Shown here: positions 55,860 through 64,000 of the stretch, one piece after another
Layout of the letters: every line of letters starts with the position of its first letter
Position numbering within the stretch: the first letter of the stretch is position 1
Made by a program: the position numbers and the translations under genes
From: Symsagittifera roscoffensis
Taxonomy: Eukaryota > Xenacoelomorpha > Acoela > Convolutidae
Assembly (NCBI RefSeq): GCF_963678635.1
Contig: NC_087063.1
Coordinates: forward strand, 30,206,599 to 30,270,598
Length of the DNA stretch: 64,000 nucleotides
Direction of reading: 5' to 3'
The notes under the pieces: model-generated
Told to the model about the DNA's origin: nothing
The model's input: only the letters and a program-made list of their open reading frames with translations
The model's database searches: none

Positions 55860-56989
55860 ATCTAAATTACACTATATATTCGATAGGCACAGTATGCGAA
55901 TATTTTTTTTATGTTGGTACTAGTTCAATGCTTGAAGATTTCTTTTCTCGAATTAAAGGGTAGTTTGAAGTTTGCTTGCTGGCTTCCATTTGAATTTGGA
56001 TCAAATGCAATTGTTGTTACTCCATCTGAAAACAAACCTGTCTATCTTCTTTCATATTAGCAAAAATCACAAAACGTCAAAATTTTTATTTTGATGTTTC
56101 AAAATTGATTTCTAGTTTGGTTGCTTGTGAAACAAACAACGTGACGGTAATTCGAGAACTTTGCAAATAGTTTCTCCAAACTTTGCCTGGTTCCGCCAGC
56201 CAAAATGTCACATTGAAATTTATAAAGTATTGTTTTTAAAAACTTTCATGTCCCCAGACGAAACAATTAGCACATGCTTTTGGGTTTTCGGGTTAGGTGA
56301 CTAATTTTGTTCAGGTATTAGCGAACACGTTTTTACGTGATTTTTTTTAAAATTTGCTCGGAGTTGTTGATAGTTTAAAGTTTTTTTGAAAGCCGACGAA
56401 AAACAAAAGCGAAATTTGAAAACTATTTGAAAAATTTTTCATCTTAAAAATCAAAGTTGTTTCAAAAACTTAGGGCGTTGTCTGATAATTCGTTTCAAAA
56501 CAATAGACTTATGTATTACACATTGCAAAAACTTGGATAGAAAAAAAAATTAAATAAAAAGCGCCCCCGACCTAATCAGACAGTTCTTGCATAAAAAGGT
56601 TTTTTCCGACAATCGTATTCCAAATTCAACAAAATGTCAAAATTGCCTTCACAAACAACTCCAGTTTTTCAAAAATAGCGTTAAATAGTTAGTGGCTTAT
56701 AATCAGTAGCAAAAAGTTTGGAGATAAAAAGAGCAATTGATTCAATTGAGAAAATTTTTGCATTTAAAAGCTAATTTTTTCACCAAAATGTATGTAGCAA
56801 AATTGTTTTGCATCAAAAACACAAGCCAATCCTTATCGAAGTGGAATGGAATGATTGCTTCTTTGAAAGAAATCTAATTTTTTTTCAAAATTTTTTGCAA
56901 ATCTGCAATTACTATCAATTTTTTTGACATTGTCATAGACGTTTGAAATAGTTCTGACCTTCAGGATGGAAATTATTTGACATAGTTTT
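55860..56989. other. AT-rich stretch, no gene seen
   Basis: The first 30 bases are the resumed duplicated host sequence after the Ty3/gypsy insertion. The rest shows no convincing gene. Confidence 0.5.
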
Positions 56990-59900
56990 TTGAAGTATCC
57001 TATTAGCCTTTCTGTTGGCGTTCGCTCTCGAAAAAAAACTGTTTCGAAATTGAGCAACTTTCGCATACAAATTTGAGTTTTCAGGCGAAGTTTAGAGATA
57101 GTTTTTGGCTGAAAATGTAGTTTTTTGCTTGCAGATATTTTCCAAATTAGGTCAATTCTCCTTTTTAAAAAATTTGTTTGTCACAATTTTTGGCAATTCT
57201 CCATACTTAAATTTGGTTCTTGAATTTGTTAAAAACTAAGTATAAGAAAATAGAAAAATGGAACGAAGAAAATAAATCAAAAATTTTTTTTTTCATGCAA
57301 AAATGAATTTCTAGGTAACCCTGGGACATCTTTTGTGTTTGACCAGTTGGATTTTGTGAAATAAGTCATTAGCTATTTCCAATGAATTGCGTCTGTTCCA
57401 TTTTTTTGCAGTTTTTCATAAAGAGTGTTTCGGAAGTTTTGGACTGACAGAATTGTATAAAATGAGCAACTGATCTAATTTAGAAAGCTTTTGCATGCAA
57501 AAATAGTTTTTCAGGTAGAATTTATGTCTCAAAGTTGCTTGAATTTTTCCATTTGCGATGTTATAGAAACGTTTACGTTTTTGTAACGTAAAAATTTGCA
57601 TGATAAACAAAAAAGTTTTCACGCGTTTAACCAAAATGGTGCATTGCAATGTTTTATTTTGATTTGGATCTTCTAGTTTATGATTGCTGGGCCAATTGTA
57701 AGGCTGTAGCTATGCTGTCAGCATGAGAGGGGAGGAGGGCCTTGTATTTTAGTGTACTGGGATAACAGGATTCTTCCATCTAAATTTCTTAAATTATTTA
57801 ACGGGCATTTCACCTGGCACATGTTATAGATGTCCATATGTTGACTTGTTAAAAGGCTAATATAGTGCAAGCGTTAAAATGTTTACTTAAGTTAACATTT
57901 TAGAGTGTGAAATCGATATGAGCACGAATGCTCTAACTCTACACTTTCATACACTCGCAACAATTTATTCTACATTAATTGCAACTCTGAACTCCATGGT
58001 GGGGTGTTCTCAGGAAACACCCAGGGGTTGCAAATCTGGCCTTCGAATGTGACTGCTCAAATCTTTGTTTTCCGAGAGTGACGATGTGTATGATTCTCTA
58101 AAATTCTTTTCAAAGTATTTATTTAAAAAATAACACTTCAATTTTTCTGACTTATGGTATTGAGCTTCCAGGGTGTACTCAAGGGTTGCAATATTAGCCT
58201 CTAATTATTGTTGCTCTAATCATTTTGCTTTCCGAGATATGGTTTTTTCTCGTAATTTCTTCATTTTCTTTCGAAAAATATGCATGTCAAAAAAATAAGA
58301 GAACTTGAAGTTGTCAACCTTTTGGTGATGGCTTGTCAGGGTAATCTATTAGATTGGAAATTTACCCTTAAAATGTATTTGATTAAATATGTTTGGTTTT
58401 CGAGAAATGGCGTTTATTATGATTTTTTTTAAAATTTAGATTAGAAAAAAAAATAAAAACTTATTGGGGTGCTGTTCGAGTAAGTCAGAAATTGCATGTT
58501 TGGCTTCCGAATCAATCTGCTTAATAATTTTTATTTCCGAGATATGGTATGGCCTTGCTTATGTTTTTTTTTTCCAAAAACATATAAAATTTCTTAGAAA
58601 ACTAAAAAAAACTGAAAACCTCAAACCGATAGAAAAGCTCTTTTTTCGAGGAATGGCGTTTTAACAATTTTATCAAAATTTATAGATAGCAGTAACTGAT
58701 AAAACTTGAAATATCAAAGCTATGATGGAGTTGCAAACCTGGCTTCCAAAGATGACTGCTCAAATTTTTTTTTAGGATTCGAGACATGGCGCTGTTTATG
58801 GTTGTTTCATTTTTTCATGTAGTTTTTAAACTAAATGATCAATGTTTTGATTTTGAAGGAATAATTTATTTCCAGACAGTTTTGATCTTCCGTATTTTGC
58901 ATGGTATCAATTAAAAAATATCTTTGCTCTATCTGCGTGAATGTAAATTTCTGTCGCGGAGCCTCAGTCAAATTAGAATTACGATACGAAACCGCCGTAA
59001 AATTGTAAAGTAGTTTTTTGGAGCCTTCTATTAGCCTTTCTGTTGGCGTTCGCTCTCGAAAAAAAATTATTTCGAAGTTGAGCAACTTTCGCATGCAAAT
59101 TTGAGTTTTCAGGCAAAGTTGAGAGATAGTTTTTGGCTGAAAAATTAGTTTTTTGAATGCAGATATTTTCCAAAAAAGGTCAATTCTTCTTTTTAAAAAC
59201 TCTGTTTGTCACAATTTTTGGCAATTTTCCATACTTATATTCGGTATTTGAATTTGTTAAAAACTATATATAAGAAAATAGAAAGTTGAAACAAAGAAAA
59301 TAGATCAAAAATATTTTTTTTTATGCAAAACTGATTTTCAAGGTAATTCTGGGGCATCTTTTGTTTTTGACCAGTTGGATTTTGTGAAATAGGTCATTAG
59401 CTATTTCCAATGAATTGCGTCGTTTCCAGTTTTTTGCAGTTTTTCATAAAGAGTGTTCCAAAAAGTTTAAACTGACAGAATTATATAAAAAGAGCAACTG
59501 ATCTAATTTAGAGAGCTTTTGCATGCAAAATTAGTTTTTCAGATAGATTTTATAACTCAAAGTTGCTGGAATTTTTGCATTTGCGATGTTATAGAAAAGC
59601 TTACGTTTTTATAACGTACAAATTTGCATGATAAACAAAGTAGTTTTCACGCGTTTAACCAATATGGTGCATTGCAATGTTTTATTTTGATTTCGATCTT
59701 CCAACTTATGACTGCTGCGCTTTTGACATGTTAAAATGCTAACATAAAGCGAGCGTTAAAATGTTTACTCCAGGTAACGTTTTAAAATTTGAAATCGATG
59801 TGAGCGCGAATGCTCTAGCACCATACTTTCATACACTCACAACAATTTGTTGTACATTAATTGCAACTCTGAACTCCATGGTGGGGTGTTCTCAGGGAAC

Positions 59901-60905
59901 TCCTAGGGGTTGCGAATCTGGCCCTCGAATATGACTGCTCAAATCTTTGTTTTCCGAGAAATGACGATGTTTATGATTCCCTAAAATTTTCTTTCAAAGT
60001 AATTATTGAAAAAAATAACACTTCAAATTTTCTAACCTATGGTGTTGAACTGTCAGGGTGTACTCAAGGGTTGCAATTGTAGCCTCTAGTTATTGTTGCT
60101 TTAATCATTTTGCTTTCCAAGATATGGTTTTTTCTCGTGATTTCTTCATTTTCTTTCGAAAAATATAGATGTCAAAAAAATAACAGAACTTGAAGTTGTG
60201 AACCTTTTGGTGATGGTTTGTCAGGGTAATCTATTAGATTGAAACTTTACCCTTAAAATGTAGGTGCTTAATTATGTTTAGTTTTCGAGAAATGGCGTTT
60301 AACATGGTTTTTTCAAAAATTATAAGATAAGAAAAAAAATAAAAACTTAAAATTTCAAATCTATACTGGGGTACTGTTCGAGTACACTCAAAAATTGCAT
60401 TTTTGGCTTCCGAAACCGTCTGCTTAATAATTTTTTTCCGAGATATGGCATTGCTTATGTTTTTTTTTCCAAAAATATATCAAATTTCTTAAAAAACTAG
60501 AAAAAAACATGAAAAGCTCAAACCGATATAAATGCTCTTTTTTCGAGGAATGGCGTTTTAAAAAGTTTATCAAAGTTTATAGATAGCAGTAACTGATAAA
60601 ACTCAAAATATCAAAGCTATGATGGTTTTCCAAATCTGCCTTCCAAAAATGACTGCTCAAATTTTTTTTAGTTTTCGAGACATGGCGTTGCTTATGATTG
60701 TTTCATTTTTTTTCATATAGTTTTAAAACCTAATGATCAATGTTTTGATTTTGAAGGAATAATTTATTTCCAGACGGTTTCGAACTTCCGTGTTTTGCTT
60801 GGTATGCGATTAAAAAATATTTTTGCTCTATCTGCGTGAATGTAAATTTCTGTCGCGAGGCCTAAGTCAAATTAGAAATGCGATACGAAAACGCCGTAAA
60901 ATTGT
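56990..60905. repeat. 2-kb tandem duplication with inner repeats
   Basis: Copy 1 is 56990-58985 and copy 2 is 59020-60905. Both start TATTAGCCTTTCTGTTGGCG and end with CGATACGAAA(C/A)CGCCGTAAAATTG. Identity is roughly 88-90%. Copy 1 has about 145 extra bases near 57690-57835. Within each copy, the second half holds about six imperfect units of 140-150 bases around GACTGCTCAAAT and TTTCCGAGATATGGCGTT. No gene is supported. Confidence 0.85.
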
Positions 60906-61425
60906 GTGTCGTCAAGTCGCGGCTTTGCTTCGACCTTTTCGCTTCGTTTTTACCCTTACCGTTCTTACTTCATTCAGATTTTTTTGTTGATCAAAAAAAA
61001 GTAGACAATAAATATTCAAATTATCAAAATTAGTCTCAGTCTCGCGTGTCTGGTTTCTTATCGACTTTGTCACCACAAAAGTTTAAGCGAGCTTTATCTC
61101 AGCATGAAGCTTTAAACAAGATTTCTTTCTTTTATGTTTGCAGTTTTCTGTATACAACGCATGCTCCTTGACCATAAAAATTTTTTAAGTACAGTTTAGT
61201 TATGCATATGAATTACATCAGATCAAGTCATACAAAAAATCTTCTTTAGAAAGGAGAAAAAACTATCATTGTTATTCAGAAAGTTTTGGTCAAAAAATTT
61301 TGATCTTGTCTTAGTTCGATTATGCATGTGATATTTATACTTGCTCGTACAAAAAATAAGTGTACTGCTTTTTTACACTGTTCTTCTTAAACAAAGAGCA
61401 TCAAATACCCAAAGAGAAGATTCAG
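60906..61425. promoter_or_regulatory. Upstream region of the SVOP-like gene
   Basis: 520 bases between the tandem duplication and the first ATG. It should hold the promoter and 5' UTR. I see no distinct TATA box or initiator and no upstream exon. Confidence 0.35.
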
Positions 61426-63386
61426 ATGGATTCAAAAGAGTACAAAAAATTGGCTTCAAACAAGGACGAGGACGAATCTTTTTTGGACTACGGGACTTTA
61501 TCAGATGAAGAAAAACGGCAAAAAGGTTCAAACGATGGTTTATTGGAACGCGCCACGTACACGTCTTCGGATCTACTTTTTCAAATTGGCTTTGGAAAAT
61601 CTCAAGTCCTGCTTCTGACTTTGCTGAGTTTCGCTTATATGGCTCAGTACAATATGGTTACTATGATGCCTTATCTCTCTACACGTCTGTACGTAGACAT
61701 GGATTTAAGCCCTTCGCTGGAATCTAGTTTGGGCGTGGCATCATATGCTGGCTTTGCCGTGAGCTACCCTTTTTGGGGTTTAGTTGCAGATAAATTTGGA
61801 AGGAGGTGGTCTCTACTTCTGGCGTCTTTCTGGATTCTGTTCTGGAATGCACTCTATGTTTTGTCACCGAGTATCTCCTGGGTGGTAGCATTTCGACTGA
61901 TGTACTCCCTGGCTGGAGGTAAGATCGCGTACATCAATATAACAATTAGGAAGAAGTTCGAGTTCGATGTTTTATGTTTACTTTCCCGACAAAATTTCAT
62001 TACTTCCCGTTTTTTGTTACCAAAAAATTGGGACAGGAGTAACACACCAAAACTACGAGCTGTTTAGCACCTAGTGGAGAACCGCTGCCGCATTTTTTGG
62101 AGCTATGAGCTAAGAATTGCGACTGATTTAACAATTCCTAGGAACACTTCAGCTTGGCGACTGATTTAACCAAAAAACAACTGCCTCGCTAATGTAGCAA
62201 CCGGTGCGATTCTAGCGGAACAATTCAAATAGGCCAATTTATATCCAGTCTGTAGGAATTAATATTCCTGCAGCGACTGTGCAATTTTAGTACCGGAGCG
62301 CCCCATCCGAAATCTGGACTAAATCGCGTACCTCGACCCCGGACTCCTTCTGAAACACTTTGGCTCAAAATTTTTCAGACGCATCGATATTTCAAAAATT
62401 TGTTTCAGGATCTGTCAACCTTCTGCTTCCTTACGCATACGAACTGTTACCGATCAAACCTTTACACAAACCTCTCAGCATTTACATTGTTCACTGGGAA
62501 CCACCAGATGGAATCCAGCTGGCGATTGTACCTTGTAGCGATCATAATTCCGCTTTTGATGTTCATCATACTCGCTATTTTTCTTCTCGACGAATCGCCA
62601 CGTTTTTTGATGTCGAAAAACAAACCCGAGGAAGCAATTCAAATTCTGCGAAAAATGGCCATGCGAAACAATGTCAATCTTCCTAAAAATTTAACACTTG
62701 TACAAGAAAAAGAATTGGCGTCCCATAATTGTGAAAAAGAAACCTTTTTAGAAAAGTGCAGAACCATTATAGATAGCTGGCATATTCTGAGCTCTCTTCT
62801 ATGCATTGTCGCAATTGGTATTTCACTTCGTTTTATTAACTACGGACTTCCCTACCTCCGGACTGAGCTGATATTTATGAGTGGTCAAACTAATGCCAGC
62901 TATTGTTCTGCAACACATGCCAAAACGTACGAATTACAGCGTGAGGATTACATAGAAATGCTCTGCTTCCAGCTGCTTAGCGATCTCGCGGGACCCGTCG
63001 GAGGTTTAATATTGATGAAGACGCAAGTTAGTTTAAAGTGGATAGCACTTCCTTCGTTTTCTGTGATTTTGTGCACTCTGGCGTTCCTTTATACATGTCC
63101 CGAAGTGTGGGTAGCATTGGCAATCATTTCACTCATACAGAGTCTATCGTGGGTCACTCACGCCAAAATGTGGCTAGACCTGGCTGGAGTTCTGCCCACG
63201 AATGTGCGAAGTAGTATGTTTGGGTTCTGTACTTTCCTTATGTACCTACCAATGCCAGTGACCCCATACTTGATCCAGGTGTTGTCGAAGACCTCTCATC
63301 ATTTTGTCACTACAGTGTGCATTGCTTTTGTCAGCTGCGGACTTCTTGGATCTATTCTAATGCCAGCTGAAATCTATGCTAACTGA
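61426..63386 (+). CDS. SVOP-like major facilitator transporter, two exons, probably damaged
   Basis: Exon 1 (61426-61918) starts at ATG (MDSKEYKKLAS) and encodes an acidic N-tail, then IGFGKSQVLLLTLLSFAYMAQ (helix 1), helices 2-3 with the WGLVADKFGRRWSLLLA loop motif, and YSLAGG. The intron is 61919-62408 (GTAAGA...TTGTTTCAG, phase 1). Exon 2 continues SVNLLLPYAYELLPIK, then WRLYLVAIIIPLLMFII, LLDESPRFLMSKNKPEEAI and helices 7-12 to a stop at 63386. SVOP hallmarks are the ESPRF loop, the NYGLPYLRTEL helix and EDYIEML. SVOP-type proteins sit in synaptic or secretory vesicles; substrate unknown. Near 62490-62510 the frame shifts by one and about 13 residues of helix 5 are missing, so this is a pseudogene or an assembly error. 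The second DxxGRK loop is also lost (LMKTQVSLKW). Confidence 0.8.
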
Positions 63387-64000
63387 CAAAATTTCATCAA
63401 ATTTATCGTTTAATTATAACTCCAAAGCCAAACTAAATGTTGATTTTCTATTCTAAACTGATCGAAACGTACTTTTTAACAGTTTTACTTTTTTCAATTT
63501 TGTAACACTGCAACAAAACCTGCAAAAAAATCGGCCATGATCAACCCCACATTACGCAATTGTTGCGCCAGAAAAAAATGTTATACACAATTCAAAACTG
63601 CGTTATAAACTGATATAAACACAAGTGACTGAATGAAAAGTTCTAACATTTTTTTGGCAAAGAGCTTAACAACCGAGGTGAAAGTTGAAGTTGTACGGCA
63701 CGCAACTTTGGCCCATGAATCGAGTACAAAATTGGTCTAGGAACGGAATGCGGCACACTTTTTGAAGACTTTTCTTCAGTCACATAGCTCTGTACAGGTT
63801 CTTTCAATGACAGCAATTCCTAACGTTCCAGTGTCGTCCGGTCAAATAAAGGTCGACAAAACTTTGGCGAACTGCTCGATAAGCTGTCTCCAAAAAATTT
63901 TAGCAATAATGACAATTATTTTTGAAAAAACAATTAAAGCAAAACTTTGTTTAAAGAAATTTTTGCGGACATTTTTCCGCGTTTTTAAAATTTTTAAGTC
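63387..64000. other. 3' flank of the SVOP-like gene, no gene seen
   Basis: 614 AT-rich bases. An AATAAA at 63844-63849 is a candidate polyadenylation signal about 460 bases past the stop. No other features are recognised. Confidence 0.45.

Noticed and set aside
61360-61425. Upstream extension of the SVOP-like protein by 22 residues
   Set aside because: The extended start codon is GTG, which is not expected in an animal; the first ATG is at 61426 and gives a normal acidic N-tail.
1-64000. Bacterial origin or contamination of the window
   Set aside because: Serpin, spliced SVOP-like gene, LTR retrotransposons, Polinton, MITEs and GT-AG introns all point to an animal genome.

Overview
The window is eukaryotic, AT-rich and animal-like. 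Its host genes are an intracellular-type serpin and a spliced SVOP-like transporter. Almost everything else is mobile DNA: BEL/Pao and Ty3/gypsy LTR elements, a Polinton/Maverick, a Mutator-like element (MULE), and several small inverted-repeat elements (MITEs). The accessory genes of the Polinton resemble those I know from arthropod genomes, so an arthropod or other invertebrate is the best guess. The species cannot be named from this sequence.

Layout. 1-3150 is gene-poor repeat DNA. 3151-4290 (-) is the serpin. 4727-8000 holds four MITE types, one nested in another repeat. 8001-10630 has no gene I can support. 10631-17741 is a broken BEL/Pao element with short LTRs and a minisatellite in its leader. 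18410-18609 is an assembly gap. 18610 to about 36240 is a Polinton whose left end is lost in the gap. It carries a packaging ATPase, integrase, minor and major capsid proteins, an adenain-like protease, a protein-primed family B DNA polymerase, and several small accessory genes. 36291-43300 holds MITEs and a 15-copy, 75-bp tandem array. 43318-50803 is a threefold segmental duplication: copy 1 received a MULE and a MULE-type MITE, and copy 3 received a 5'-truncated Ty3/gypsy element (50804 to about 55851). 56990-60905 is a 2-kb tandem duplication with inner repeats of about 145 bp. 61426-63386 is the SVOP-like gene.

How the parts work together. The Polinton is the only multi-gene system here. 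Replication (polymerase), integration (integrase), packaging (ATPase), virion proteins (capsid proteins, basic protein, protease) and a divergent accessory block sit together. Four gene junctions overlap by 4 to 11 bases. The accessory block holds a PC4-like protein, an unknown protein, and a protein ending in a nuclear-localization-like motif. It is bracketed by inverted copies of a GC-rich sequence that resembles the 5' half of a serine tRNA and is followed by T-runs, so a Pol III-type small RNA is possible. This is the most interesting part of the window, although the element is a fossil with about ten breaks.

The duplicated blocks at 43-50 kb act as empty-site controls. They give target-site duplications and relative ages for the inserted elements without any outside data.
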